Source: an uncultured Acidimicrobiales bacterium (GTDB taxonomy: Bacteria; Actinomycetota; Acidimicrobiia; Acidimicrobiales; SZUA-35). From it: 64,000 bases of DNA. Shown here piece after piece: positions 43,637 to 52,529 of the stretch. The notes below the pieces were generated by a model, which made no database searches, was not told where the DNA came from, and saw only the letters and a list, made by a program, of their open reading frames with translations. A program made the position numbers and the translations under genes. The stretch covers positions 45,366 to 109,365 of the forward strand of contig CAKZXA010000051.1 in NCBI GenBank assembly GCA_937922045.1, read 5' to 3'. How positions within the stretch are numbered: the stretch's first letter is position 1; the number at the start of each line of letters is the position of its first letter.

Positions 43637-44487
43637 TGGCTTGCTTCCTCCAGGCTTGATCGGGAGAATGCGAGTTCGAAACTACCGAGCTGGTTGAAGT
43701 CGACCGAGAACTGATCACCGGCGTGGACATCGACAGGGCGGGTGAAAGACCCGGCAAGGATGATCTCGCCAGCCTTGAGTTGGAGTCCTTGGTCGTGATA
43801 GCGCCGAGCCAGCCACACAATGCCATTGGCCGGATGGTCGAGAACGGCAGCGGCGACGCCCGTTTCTTCGATTGTGCCGTTGCGTCGCAAGATGGCGTGG
43901 ACCCACTCAAGATCAACCTCTCTCGGGCCTACCTTGTTGCCGCCAACGATGATGCCGGCGTTGGCAGCGTTGTCGCTAATGGTGTCGACAACGGTGCGGG
44001 TGCGATTGGTTTCGGGGTCGCGGCGGTGGCTGCGAGCGGCGAGCAGTTCCAAGGCTGGTGTCACATAGTCGGTCGCTTCGAGCACCGACTCCACCGACGG
44101 TTCAGCCCCATCGAGATCATGACCCAGAACAAAGGCGAGTTCGACTTCCAACTTCGGGTCGGTGAAGCGGTCCGTTTCGAGCTGGGAGCCAGCCTCAAAG
44201 ACCATCTGATCGGTGAGGAAGCCAGAGTCGGGTGTGTTGATATTCATCGCCAGCTGCATCGCTCGCGACGTAAGCCCGATCTTGTGGCCGACCAAGCGTT
44301 CGCCTCGCGCCTGCTTCAACCGATACCAGTGACCCTGAACGGCGTATGCGTCGTCAAGAGTCATCGTGGGGTGAAGCAGGGTTGATTGGGTCACCTGCAG
44401 GCGGCCGCGTTCGGCGTTGTCGAGGCGAAGCGCCTCAGCTGCGGCCTGGTCCTTAGAGAGGTTTCGCTGTGGCTCGTGTTGGATCAT
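43633..44487 (-). CDS. hpaH: HpaH-type 2-oxo-hept-3-ene-1,7-dioate hydratase
   Basis: 284 residues of the FAH/hydratase family. GHKIGLTSRAMQ is the hallmark of HpaH, and LEVELAFVLGHDL supplies the metal-binding Glu pair. HpaH adds water to the product of meta-cleavage and isomerisation in homoprotocatechuate breakdown. Gene order on the minus strand is hpaR, hpaH, ligA, ligB, with overlaps at each junction. The symbol is used for the hallmark; the exact substrate here is not proven. Confidence 0.82.
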   Translation of the reverse strand: MIQHEPQRNLSKDQAAAEALRLDNAERGRLQVTQSTLLHPTMTLDDAYAVQGHWYRLKQARGERLVGHKIGLTSRAMQLAMNINTPDSGFLTDQMVFEAGSQLETDRFTDPKLEVELAFVLGHDLDGAEPSVESVLEATDYVTPALELLAARSHRRDPETNRTRTVVDTISDNAANAGIIVGGNKVGPREVDLEWVHAILRRNGTIEETGVAAAVLDHPANGIVWLARRYHDQGLQLKAGEIILAGSFTRPVDVHAGDQFSVDFNQLGSFELAFSRSSLEEASQ

Positions 44488-44963
44488 GGCCTTGCCTCTT
44501 CGGTGTCAGGCCGCAAGTCGGCAACCTCTTCGAGGAGCTTGGTTAGCTGCCGATATCGGTTCTCGCCGAGCCGCTCGGTGATGGCCTCATACTGACGCGA
44601 CGAAAGTGGAGCGATGGTGGCGACGAGCGAGCGACCGTCCTCGGTGATCGAGATGTGGGCGCGACGTTGGTCGTGCGAAGCCGGTGCCCGAGCGATGAGG
44701 CCCCGTTCGGAAAGGTTGGACAGAATGCGGGTGAGGCTTGGCCCAAGCAAGAACGTGTGTTGAGCGAGTTCATTGACTTCTGGTGCTTCGGGCGATGCGT
44801 CGAGGGCCCGAAGTACTCGCCACTGCTGTTCGGTCAGCTCGTGGGCAGCGAGGACCGGTCGAAAGAAGCGCATCGTGCTTTCGCGAGCCCGCATTAGCGC
44901 CATAGGGAGAGACTGCGTAAAGGGTAGGAGGTCGCTTCGGTTTGAGGCTTCAAGCTCGGTCAT
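44484..44963 (-). CDS. hpaR: HpaR-type MarR family regulator
   Basis: 159 residues. The winged helix reads LTEQQWRVLRALDASPEAPE and SLTRILSNLSERGLIAR with DQRRAHISITEDGR, close to the HpaR pattern, including the N-terminal FTQSLPMALMRARE. HpaR represses homoprotocatechuate genes until the substrate binds. It overlaps hpaH by four bases (ATGA-type) and stands back-to-back with hpaE, so one operator could serve both directions. Confidence 0.85.
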   Translation of the reverse strand: MTELEASNRSDLLPFTQSLPMALMRARESTMRFFRPVLAAHELTEQQWRVLRALDASPEAPEVNELAQHTFLLGPSLTRILSNLSERGLIARAPASHDQRRAHISITEDGRSLVATIAPLSSRQYEAITERLGENRYRQLTKLLEEVADLRPDTEEARP

Positions 44964-45087
44964 GGTTCTTGGTGTTTCGGCACGTCGATGAAGGGGTGTG
45001 CAGGGGAAGCTGGCAAATTGCTACACACGTTAACTATATTGGTGATCGTAGCCGTGAACCATCACCTACGCCAGCCGAGGAGAAGCG
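44964..45087. promoter_or_regulatory. Divergent hpaR-hpaE control region
   Basis: 124 bp between the two start codons. It has an AT-rich core with a central GTTAAC (45029-45034) and CTAC/GTAG arms at 45021 and 45048, an imperfect dyad of the size expected for a MarR-type site. The GAGGAG before the hpaE start at 45074-45081 is its ribosome binding site. Confidence 0.35.
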
Positions 45088-46626
45088 ATGGCCGACAGGC
45101 AAGACGACGTCTTTCGATCCAATCTAGAGAGGGCAACCGAGCATCTCGCTCGGTTCGCAGCCGAGCCGACCACACACCTGATAGCGGGGGAGCGTCGCTC
45201 GCCGAGAGAGAGCGAGTTCTTCGATGATCATTCGCCGATCGACGGCACCTTGCTGTCATCGGTTGCGAGCGGTACTTCGGTAGACATCGATGAGGCGGCG
45301 ACGGCAGCCGATGACGCTTTCGTCGCCTGGAAATCGACGCCGGGAGAAGATCGCCGGGCGATTCTGCACAAGGTGGCTGACGGGATCGAGGACCGAGCTG
45401 AGGAGATCGCCTTGGTCGAGTCAATCGATACTGGGCAGGCGATCAGGTTCATGTCGAGCGCAGCCCATCGAGGCGCCGCCAATTTCCGGTTTTTCGCCGA
45501 CCAGGCGCCTTCGGCCACCGATGGAAACGCCCTGCCAACCCCAACCCATCTGAACTACACGAGTCGCTCGCCGATTGGGCCCATCGGGGTGATCACTCCG
45601 TGGAACACCCCCTTCATGTTGAGTACCTGGAAGATAGCGCCAGCTCTGGCTGCCGGTTGTACGGTCGTGCACAAGCCGGCCGAATGGAGCCCGCTAACGG
45701 CCACGCTCCTGGCCGAGATTGCCCTGGACGCTGGACTCCCGCCAGGTGTGCTCAACGTCGTGCATGGGTTCGGCGAGACGGCGGGAAAGGCGCTTACTGA
45801 ACATCCTTTGATTAAGGCAATAGCGTTCGTGGGCGAGTCTGTCACCGGATCGATGATTCAAGCTCAGGGGGCGCCGACGCTCAAACGAGTGCATTTTGAA
45901 CTCGGCGGAAAGAATCCCGTGCTGGTGTTCGCCGACGCTGATCTGGATCGAGCCCTCGACGCGGTTCTCTTCATGATCTACAGCCTCAACGGTGAGCGGT
46001 GCACGTCGTCGAGCCGGGTACTAATCGAGGACACGATCTACGATGAGTTCGTCGGCCGTCTCGCCGAGCGGATCACGCGGATTCCCGTTGGGCACCCGCT
46101 CGACCCTCAAACCGTCATAGGTCCGCTGGTGCACGAGCGTCATAGTGAGAAGGTCCGGTCCTACGAGTCGAAGGCGAGCGCAGCCGGGGCAACCGTTCAT
46201 CGTGGAACGTTGCCTGCGAACGTCAACGACGGCGGTGCCGCCAATTATGTTGCGCCGATGCTTTTCAGCGGCGCTCGTTCTGAGATGGCGATCGCCCAGG
46301 AAGAGATCTTTGGCCCGGTGCTCACAGCCTTGCCTTTCTCAGGCGATGAAGAGGCACTGCGGATAGCAAACGACGTCGAGTATGGGTTGGCTGGTTATCT
46401 GTGGACGGCCGATGTGACCCGGGCCCATAGGATCGCGGCCGGGCTCGATGTGGGCATGGTGTGGGTCAATTCACAGAATGTTCGCCATCTGCCAACGCCG
46501 TTTGGGGGAGTCAAGCGCAGTGGGATCGGCCGTGACGGCGGCGATTGGAGCTTCGACTTCTACATGGAGACGAAGAACGTGGCGGTTGCATTAGGTGATC
46601 ACGCGATCCCTAAGCTGTATCGCTAG
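45088..46626 (+). CDS. hpaE: HpaE-type 5-carboxymethyl-2-hydroxymuconate semialdehyde dehydrogenase
   Basis: 512 residues, NAD(P)-dependent aldehyde dehydrogenase family. The catalytic Cys is in NGERCTSSSRV and the Glu in FELGGKNP. The C-terminus with SQNVRHLPTPFGGVKRSGIG and SFDFYMETKN is the mark of HpaE. It oxidises the ring-cleavage semialdehyde to the diacid. It is transcribed away from hpaR and has a GAGGAG site. The other genes of that pathway (isomerase/decarboxylase, aldolase) are not in the window. Confidence 0.85.
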   Translation: MADRQDDVFRSNLERATEHLARFAAEPTTHLIAGERRSPRESEFFDDHSPIDGTLLSSVASGTSVDIDEAATAADDAFVAWKSTPGEDRRAILHKVADGIEDRAEEIALVESIDTGQAIRFMSSAAHRGAANFRFFADQAPSATDGNALPTPTHLNYTSRSPIGPIGVITPWNTPFMLSTWKIAPALAAGCTVVHKPAEWSPLTATLLAEIALDAGLPPGVLNVVHGFGETAGKALTEHPLIKAIAFVGESVTGSMIQAQGAPTLKRVHFELGGKNPVLVFADADLDRALDAVLFMIYSLNGERCTSSSRVLIEDTIYDEFVGRLAERITRIPVGHPLDPQTVIGPLVHERHSEKVRSYESKASAAGATVHRGTLPANVNDGGAANYVAPMLFSGARSEMAIAQEEIFGPVLTALPFSGDEEALRIANDVEYGLAGYLWTADVTRAHRIAAGLDVGMVWVNSQNVRHLPTPFGGVKRSGIGRDGGDWSFDFYMETKNVAVALGDHAIPKLYR

Positions 46627-46892
46627 CGGTCGTAGGGTGTGGTAGCTGAGGCGATCAGCTCATCGAGAGCTGCCTGAGGATTGGCGCCGACGACCTCGGC
46701 GAACTTGGCAGCGAGACCAGAGCGGAGCTTCTTCAGGGCCGCCGGTGACCAATCGACGGCGGTTCCCCGAATCTGGTGGTTGAGCGAGGCGAACTGAACA
46801 GCAGCCTCGTTGAGCGGCACAACGATGGCGACCGCGGTGTCATGCTCATCGCGTCGATCGAAACCGTTGGATTCGAGGGTTGAAGGCCTCAT
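46623..46892 (-). CDS. Small hypothetical protein
   Basis: 89 residues from ATG 46892 (a further start at 46925 is in frame). It is amphipathic, with AAVQFASLNHQIRG and ALKKLRSGLAAKFAEVVG helices. Its stop overlaps the hpaE stop region by four bases in convergent orientation. No family is recognised. The reading frame is short and could be spurious, but the codon pattern is like the neighbours. Confidence 0.5.
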   Translation of the reverse strand: MRPSTLESNGFDRRDEHDTAVAIVVPLNEAAVQFASLNHQIRGTAVDWSPAALKKLRSGLAAKFAEVVGANPQAALDELIASATTPYDR

Positions 46893-46959
46893 AGTTCTAC
46901 TATGGCGACGACCTGTGACAGGCAACCTTGGAATGGCCGCCCGCTAACGAGTCTGCAAC

Positions 46960-46991
46960 CATTGCATGATCATTGCATGATCGATGCATCA
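46960..46991. repeat. Tandem 11-bp repeat with related third copy upstream of the crotonase
   Basis: CATTGCATGAT occurs twice in direct succession (46960-46970 and 46971-46981), followed by CGATGCATCA (46982-46991). Together they form overlapping dyads around TGCATGATC. They end 47 bp before the 47039 start, a typical place for a repressor or activator site. Confidence 0.6.
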
Positions 46992-47038
46992 CGTGAGATA
47001 ACGACCGACACCATGATGATTGACAACAGGGAGAACCA

Positions 47039-47797
47039 ATGTCTGACGAACCAGCCGTCCTAACCGAACGACGCGAGCGCGTATTGCTGATCACGCTTAA
47101 CCGCCCGGAGGCAATGAACGCCATCAACGGCGCCTTATCGGCAGGACTTGTTGCTGCGGTCGAAGAGCTGGACGGAGACGCTGGGTTGACCGCCGGTGTG
47201 CTCACCGGCACCGGACGCGGGTTTTGCGCAGGCATGGATCTGAAGGCGTTCGCACGCGGTGAGGACATTGGGCCGATGATGCGGTTCGTCCGAAACGGGG
47301 CCCAGAAACCTCTCATCGGAGCGATCGAGGGTTTCGCTCTGGCTGGCGGTCTCGAACTCGCCCTCAGTTGTGATCTGTTGGTGGCGGCTGAGGGAGCCAA
47401 GCTTGGGATCCCGGAGGCTGGCGTCGGACTGTTTGCCGCCGGTGGTGGTCTACTTCGCCTGCCGAGCCGTGTCGGCTTTGGCAAGGCGATGGAAATGGCG
47501 ATCACCGCCGACCCGATCACCGCCGAAGAGGGTCATGAGTACGGTTTGATCGCACGGGTTGCGCCGAAGGGCGAAGCGGTCGATGTCGCTATGGCATTGG
47601 CCGAGCGTGTGGCGAAGAATGCGCCTCTCGCCGTCGCTGCTTCCAAACAGCTGATCCGCGCCACTCAGGGCGTGAGTGAAGATGAATTCTGGAAGGTGCA
47701 AGAGCCGCTGCAAGCCACGGTGTTCACATCGAGCGATGCGAAAGAGGGCCCGAAGGCTTTCGCCGAGAAACGCCCACCAGAGTGGACCGGAAGCTAG
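47039..47797 (+). CDS. Enoyl-CoA hydratase/crotonase family protein
   Basis: 252 residues. Both active-site Glu positions are kept: ALAGGLELALSCDL (Glu equivalent to 144) and LGIPEAGVG (Glu equivalent to 164), with the oxyanion-hole GRGFCAGMDLKAF. These suit a true hydratase. A GGGAGA lies upstream. Two tandem repeats at 46960 lie in its leader. The amidase follows 6 bp after the stop, so the two are likely co-transcribed. Confidence 0.88.
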   Translation: MSDEPAVLTERRERVLLITLNRPEAMNAINGALSAGLVAAVEELDGDAGLTAGVLTGTGRGFCAGMDLKAFARGEDIGPMMRFVRNGAQKPLIGAIEGFALAGGLELALSCDLLVAAEGAKLGIPEAGVGLFAAGGGLLRLPSRVGFGKAMEMAITADPITAEEGHEYGLIARVAPKGEAVDVAMALAERVAKNAPLAVAASKQLIRATQGVSEDEFWKVQEPLQATVFTSSDAKEGPKAFAEKRPPEWTGS

Positions 47798-47803
47798 GAC
47801 GCG

Positions 47804-49162
47804 ATGAAACCGATTCGTCAGCTCGCCCACGACCTCGCTAATGGCTTGACGACGGCCCGAGAACAAGTGGAGCAAAGCCTCCAGCTCATCGAAGAGCCAG
47901 CGGGGGAGGGGCGTACGGCCTTCATCGCGGTAAGCGCTGACCGGGCTAGGGCCGAGGCCGATTTTTACGATGCACAGCGCGCCGCGGGTCGACCGGTTCC
48001 TCTTTTCGCCGGAATACCGGTTGGGATCAAGGATCTGGCCGATGTGGCCGGAGAGGTCACGACCGCTGGATCGGTCGTTCTCGCCGATCAGCCGCCAGCT
48101 GGTGGCGACGCTGTGGCGGTAGCTCGATTGCGGGCCGCAGGCTTCATAGCGATGGGCCGCACCAATATGACCGAGTTCGCCTATTCAGGCCTTGGGCTGA
48201 ACGCCCACTATGGAACGCCTGCGAGCCCCTGGGGTCGTGACACACCTCGCATCCCTGGCGGTTCATCATCGGGTACTGCGGTTGCGGTCGCAGACGGGAT
48301 GGTGGCCGCTGGCCTCGGTACCGATACCGGTGGATCATGTCGCATCCCAGCCGCCTATTGCGGCATCGTTGGTTACAAACCGACACAGGCCCGCGTTCCG
48401 CTCGATGGCATCTTTCCCTTGTCGTCATCGCTCGACTCGGTAGGTCCGCTGGCGGCGACCGTTGATTGCTGTGCGGTCGTCGATGACATTTTTGCTGGCG
48501 GCGCTGGAGCGGTTGACGAGACGCAGCGGCCCCTACATCGCTTGCGTTTGGCCGCCTTGGCCAACTACGTGACCGAGGATCTGGATTCGGTAGTAGGGGA
48601 GCGGTATGAGCGAGCTGTCAACGCGCTTGCGAAGGCTGGAGCTCACATCGAATCGGTGCGCTTTGGCGAACTCGACTCTCTACCCGAGGTCAACCGCGCA
48701 GGAGGCTTGGCTGCGCCGGAGGCCTATGCGATACACCGCGAGCTCCTCGCCCACGATGGTGATCGATTCGACACGCGCGTTCGTCCCCGCATCGAAACTG
48801 GGTCCGAAATGTCGGCCGCCCAGTACATCGAGCTGCTCGCGACTCGCCGCCGTTACATCGAAGCGGCCGAGCGCACCATGGATGGGTTCGACTGTTTCGT
48901 GTTGCCCACGGTGGCCAATTTGCCGCCCACCATTGACAGCTTCGGGTTTGAAGGCGACCCGGGTTACATGGCGAACTATCGGGCGCTCAACAACCTGTCG
49001 TTGAGGAATACGGCAGTGGGCAATTTTCTTGACGGCTGCGCTATCACGTTGCCGATCGCTGGCGATGAACCGGTCGGCCTGATGCTGATGTCGACGACGG
49101 GCCGCGACCGTGACCTGTTTTCGATTGCGCGAGCGGTCGAAGGGATCGTGGCCAACATCTGA
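47804..49162 (+). CDS. Amidase signature family hydrolase
   Basis: 452 residues. The Ser-cis-Ser-Lys triad is present: Lys in GIPVGIKDLADVAG, Ser in GGSSSGTAVAVADG, and Ser in DTGGSCRIPAA. The family cleaves aliphatic or aryl amides, indoleacetamide-type compounds, or mediates Glu/Asp-tRNA amidation, though the last needs GatB and GatC. The gene order with crotonase, next to the aromatic cluster, points to a catabolic amidase. Starts ATG 47804. Confidence 0.88.
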   Translation: MKPIRQLAHDLANGLTTAREQVEQSLQLIEEPAGEGRTAFIAVSADRARAEADFYDAQRAAGRPVPLFAGIPVGIKDLADVAGEVTTAGSVVLADQPPAGGDAVAVARLRAAGFIAMGRTNMTEFAYSGLGLNAHYGTPASPWGRDTPRIPGGSSSGTAVAVADGMVAAGLGTDTGGSCRIPAAYCGIVGYKPTQARVPLDGIFPLSSSLDSVGPLAATVDCCAVVDDIFAGGAGAVDETQRPLHRLRLAALANYVTEDLDSVVGERYERAVNALAKAGAHIESVRFGELDSLPEVNRAGGLAAPEAYAIHRELLAHDGDRFDTRVRPRIETGSEMSAAQYIELLATRRRYIEAAERTMDGFDCFVLPTVANLPPTIDSFGFEGDPGYMANYRALNNLSLRNTAVGNFLDGCAITLPIAGDEPVGLMLMSTTGRDRDLFSIARAVEGIVANI

Positions 49163-49237
49163 GGTGAGCTCCTAGACCGATGGATGGCTCGACGCCGGTC
49201 CTGGCTCAGTCGACGAGCTTGGATAGCCAACCGCCTG

Positions 49238-49681
49238 TCACGATTGGAGGCGTTCGAGCATCGCTTTCATCTGTTCGTGAACCAGGTTGACGGCTTGGAG
49301 CGGTCGAATCATCACCCTGAATTCAGTGATCACACCATTGCTATCGCAGGTGATGATGTCGACACCGTTGACGTATTTGCCGTCCATCGTGGTTTCGAAC
49401 TCGAGCACGGCGTGGGTTCCGCTCAGGATCTGTTTGGTGTAGCTGAAGCTACCCGCAGCGTCCGCCACCGGTTTATCCGTCTGGGACTTGTCGCCGCCGC
49501 CGAGGGTGCCGCCAGCCGCCGCGAGGTAAAGCTTCGTTATCTCTCGCCCTTGCTGGGGGGTGAAGACAATAGGCGAGTAGAAGGTGACGTCTTCGTGGAG
49601 GAGGTCGTCGAGAAGCGCTGCATTGCCAGCCTCGATGTACTCGTGCCAGCGAGCGATACATGCATGAATCGGATCTGCCAT
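49238..49681 (-). CDS. NTF2-like SnoaL-type protein
   Basis: 147 residues with the alpha+beta cone pattern: a helix (ACIARWHEYIEAGN), LLHEDVTFYSPI, then strands and a long last helix. Members are small-molecule enzymes or binding proteins. No catalytic residues can be assigned. The gene is on the opposite strand to the amidase and DoxX genes, 75 and 60 bp away. Confidence 0.75.
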   Translation of the reverse strand: MADPIHACIARWHEYIEAGNAALLDDLLHEDVTFYSPIVFTPQQGREITKLYLAAAGGTLGGGDKSQTDKPVADAAGSFSYTKQILSGTHAVLEFETTMDGKYVNGVDIITCDSNGVITEFRVMIRPLQAVNLVHEQMKAMLERLQS

Positions 49682-49741
49682 TGAGTGAGTGTGTCACGCC
49701 GGCCGCCAATGTGCGTACCCGGTGGCAGGTAGGGTGAGGGC

Positions 49742-50155
49742 GTGAGCGATTCTTTTCGGACCTTTGGTCGCTGGCTGCTCGGTGTAATTCTGATAGTTGC
49801 CGGCATTGGCCACCTAAGTTTCCAGCGGAGCGATTTCCAAGCGCAGGTTCCTGGTTGGTTTCCGCTCGACGCCGACCTGGTGGTGTTGGCGTCGGGAGTG
49901 GTCGAGATCGTCCTTGGCCTAGCCCTTCTGGTTCTGGTTAGGCATCAGGTGCTCGTTGGTTGGGTGGTCGCTGCCTTCTTCGTCGTGATCTTCCCTGGCA
50001 ACATCGCTCAGCTGGTGGAAGGCAACGATGCCTTCGGTCTCGACAGCGACACGAAGCGACTTGTTCGCCTTTTCTTTCAGCCGGTCTTGGTGGCCTGGGC
50101 GCTATGGGCTACAGCGGCATGGCGGACCTGGCGGCGTCGAGAACCCTCGAATTAG
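49742..50155 (+). CDS. DoxX-like membrane protein
   Basis: 137 residues with four helices (LGVILIVAGIGHLSFQ, LVVLASGVVEIVLGLALLVL, VVAAFFVVIFPGNIAQLV, PVLVAWALWATAAW). GHL and GNIAQ motifs fit DoxX/DoxD. Start GTG 49742. Known members sit in redox or thiosulfate metabolism, but most are unassigned. Confidence 0.75.
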   Translation: MSDSFRTFGRWLLGVILIVAGIGHLSFQRSDFQAQVPGWFPLDADLVVLASGVVEIVLGLALLVLVRHQVLVGWVVAAFFVVIFPGNIAQLVEGNDAFGLDSDTKRLVRLFFQPVLVAWALWATAAWRTWRRREPSN

Positions 50156-50236
50156 ACATAAGCGTCATTATGCAGCAGTTACGTTGAGACCTCTCCTGCG
50201 TTGGGAAGCTGTCGAACTGGCCGCTGAGGCCCAGAT

Positions 50237-50701
50237 TCACCCGGTTTCATCTACGAGCTCAGCAGCAAACCATTCTGGCACGCAAGCAATCACGTCGGTT
50301 CGCCAGAGGGTAATCCGAATCTCAATCGAAGATTGTCCCTCAGTCAGCTCGACAGCATCGTACTCGAACGAGTCAGCTCGGTCACGAAGGAAGGTGCGCT
50401 GACGGGGGTTGTCTGGGAACGTCAGATCTGAGTTGACATTGACCTCGTAGAACCCTCTTCCTAACAGTTGGTCCACGAAATCTGATGCTGGCGCGCCATC
50501 GACCGTTTCTGCGTCGAAATCTCCGCGGTATCCATCACAGCCCCAAATAAACGAGTCAGGAGCAACTTCTACCTTCTCGGTGGCGATGACTTCACGGGCA
50601 AGTTCGCCCGACTCATCCCTGTATCGCTTGAGTAAGCCTCCGTAGACGAAGAGGCCGACTAGTAGTGCACACCACGCGACAACTGCCAGCCGGGTCATCA
50701 T
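50237..50701 (-). CDS. Secreted or membrane-anchored hypothetical protein
   Basis: 154 residues from ATG 50701. One hydrophobic N-terminal helix (LAVVAWCALLVGLFVYGGLL) is followed by an outer domain with Cys in FIWGCDGYRGDF and ITDVIACVPEWF-type strands, which may pair. No known family. A further ATG at 50752 is in frame but the extra 17 residues are Arg-rich and unlike a leader. Confidence 0.55.
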   Translation of the reverse strand: MMTRLAVVAWCALLVGLFVYGGLLKRYRDESGELAREVIATEKVEVAPDSFIWGCDGYRGDFDAETVDGAPASDFVDQLLGRGFYEVNVNSDLTFPDNPRQRTFLRDRADSFEYDAVELTEGQSSIEIRITLWRTDVIACVPEWFAAELVDETG

Positions 50702-50812
50702 CCGCCGACTTCGGCCATGACCAGATCGAGTTGAGATTCGTACTCGTAACATCGGAGTTCAGCCACTCCCCTAGCATCCCTCGCGACTGTCGGGATGGGT
50801 TCCTAGCGCGAC

Positions 50813-51160
50813 CTACCAGGCTGGTCTGCTGCTGCCCGGATCTGGTCTACTGGTACCCGGATCTGGTTGGCTCGCTGGGCCTGTTTGGCCACCTGGATCG
50901 AACCCGGGATCTACGTCCTGATTGAGGCTTCGGATATAGAGCAAGGCGGCGCGCAATGGTACCGGCTCTCCCTCATAGAGAAAGGCCACCGCGTCGCTTT
51001 TGATCAGGCGCGCCTGTTCGTCGCGAGGAAGGGCAGCCCATTGGGCGACCGACAGGAAGTTGAATCCGCCGAGCTTCCGAATCGCTACCTGGTCGACTGG
51101 CTGAGCGCCAGTCGAGGGCCGCGGTTCTGGCTCGTCAGTCCAGTAATGCTGCGAGTTCAT
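50813..51160 (-). CDS. Hypothetical protein with Pro/Asp/Gly tail
   Basis: 115 residues. The first 80 have helical and mixed residues (QVAIRKLGGFNFLSVAQWAAL, EQARLIKSDAVAFLYEGE); the last 30 repeat PDPG/GPGS units (DPGFDPGGQTGP, QPDPGTSRPDPG). The start lies 26 bp inside the end of the ammonium transporter gene, so they are probably translationally coupled. Function unknown. Confidence 0.6.
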   Translation of the reverse strand: MNSQHYWTDEPEPRPSTGAQPVDQVAIRKLGGFNFLSVAQWAALPRDEQARLIKSDAVAFLYEGEPVPLRAALLYIRSLNQDVDPGFDPGGQTGPASQPDPGTSRPDPGSSRPAW

Positions 51161-52529
51161 CGTCGCTTACCTGGTCCTGTGATTCCCAGCCTTTGGGAAG
51201 ATCGTCTTGCTCGATATCGACACCGCGCTGCTCTCGCAACGGTGACACCCGAAGGCCAACAACACGCTTGAGGAATCCGAAGCCGATGAACGACATGATC
51301 GCCACCCAGCCGATGTTCACGATGAGGCCAAAGACTTGGATCGTCAGCTGTTCAAGATTGGGACGTCCGAGGGCCGACGCCGGTGCAAAAATGGCCAACG
51401 CCATCGTGCCCCAAGCGCCAGCAAGTCCGTGTGCTGGCACTACACCGAGCGCGTCGTCAATGCGTAGGCGTAGGAGCATCTCGTAGCCCAGGTTATAGAG
51501 CACGCCAGCAACGAGGCCAATGATGATGGACCCGAACGGTCCAACGACATCAGCTCCCGGCGTAATCGCGACCAGGCCGGAGAGCCCGCCGCCGATCATC
51601 TTTGTGATCATGTCGAGCCGGTCTTCAACGAGGTAGGCGTAGAGCGAGGCACCGGCGAGTCCGGCCACGCCCGACAGGTTGGTAACCATGATGATGCGAG
51701 GAACGTCCGGCGTGAAGGCCAGAGCGGAACCGCCGTTAAAGCCGAACCAGCCAAACCAGAGAATCAAGGTGCCGACAGCCGTCAGCGGGATGCTGTAGTG
51801 CTTGAAAACTCGGATGGAGCCGTTTGGTCTGAACCGGCCGATTCGAGGGCCGACCATGATGATGCCGACCAATGCGGCGACGGCTCCGGTCACGTGGACA
51901 ACGGTCCCTCCTGCGAAGTCGTGGAATCCTTGAGCCGCAAGCCAGCCCTTCTCGCCAGTGAGGTGGCCGCCCCAGACCCAGCGGCCATAGATCGGGTAAA
52001 TGATCAGCCCAACGTAGGCAGAAAACAAGGCGTAGGCCAGGAAGGTCATTCGCTCGACAAGCGAACCGGAGATCAGGGTGATGGCAGTACCAGCAAAGGC
52101 CAACTGGAACAGGAAGAAGGTGGGACCCGAGACGGTGGTCTGGGTGCTGAAGAGCTCACCCAGGCTGATATTGGGAATACCGATGAAGGAGGATCCAGAG
52201 CCAAACATCAAGGCGAAACCGACGAAGAAGAAGCACAGACTGCCGACAACCCAGTCGACCAGGTTCTTCATGGCCACCGCTGGAGCGTGGACCTCGCGAG
52301 CCAAACCAACCTCGAACAAGAGGAAGCCAGCCTGCATGAAGAACACCATGGCAGCGGCGACCAGGATCCAGATCTCGTTGATTGGGTCGGTAACAGTAGC
52401 GACCGGTAGTGTCTCGCCGACGGATCGCAGCGCCGCAGCGAAACCCAGGGCAAGGACCGCGAGGAAGATTAGCGCAGCCGTTTGCCGCAGCCGTCTCGAC
52501 CGACGCTCGAAGTAATACGGTTCCGCCAT
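51135..52529 (-). CDS. amt: Ammonium transporter, Amt family
   Basis: 464 residues from ATG 52529 with AAGGA upstream; a start at 52583 is in frame but adds an Arg-rich leader. About 11 helices with the Amt pattern: FMQAGFLLFEVGLARE, HDFAGGTVVHVTGA with the channel Asp and His, and PAHGLAGAWG with the second twin His. Amt carries ammonium into the cell in exchange for regulation by PII proteins. No glnK gene follows, unlike in many bacteria; instead there is the 50813 gene. Confidence 0.93.
   Translation of the reverse strand: MAEPYYFERRSRRLRQTAALIFLAVLALGFAAALRSVGETLPVATVTDPINEIWILVAAAMVFFMQAGFLLFEVGLAREVHAPAVAMKNLVDWVVGSLCFFFVGFALMFGSGSSFIGIPNISLGELFSTQTTVSGPTFFLFQLAFAGTAITLISGSLVERMTFLAYALFSAYVGLIIYPIYGRWVWGGHLTGEKGWLAAQGFHDFAGGTVVHVTGAVAALVGIIMVGPRIGRFRPNGSIRVFKHYSIPLTAVGTLILWFGWFGFNGGSALAFTPDVPRIIMVTNLSGVAGLAGASLYAYLVEDRLDMITKMIGGGLSGLVAITPGADVVGPFGSIIIGLVAGVLYNLGYEMLLRLRIDDALGVVPAHGLAGAWGTMALAIFAPASALGRPNLEQLTIQVFGLIVNIGWVAIMSFIGFGFLKRVVGLRVSPLREQRGVDIEQDDLPKGWESQDQVSDDELAALLD

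Noticed and set aside
43723..44385. Plus-strand 220-residue frame
   Set aside because: Antisense of the HpaH-type gene, which has clear family motifs.
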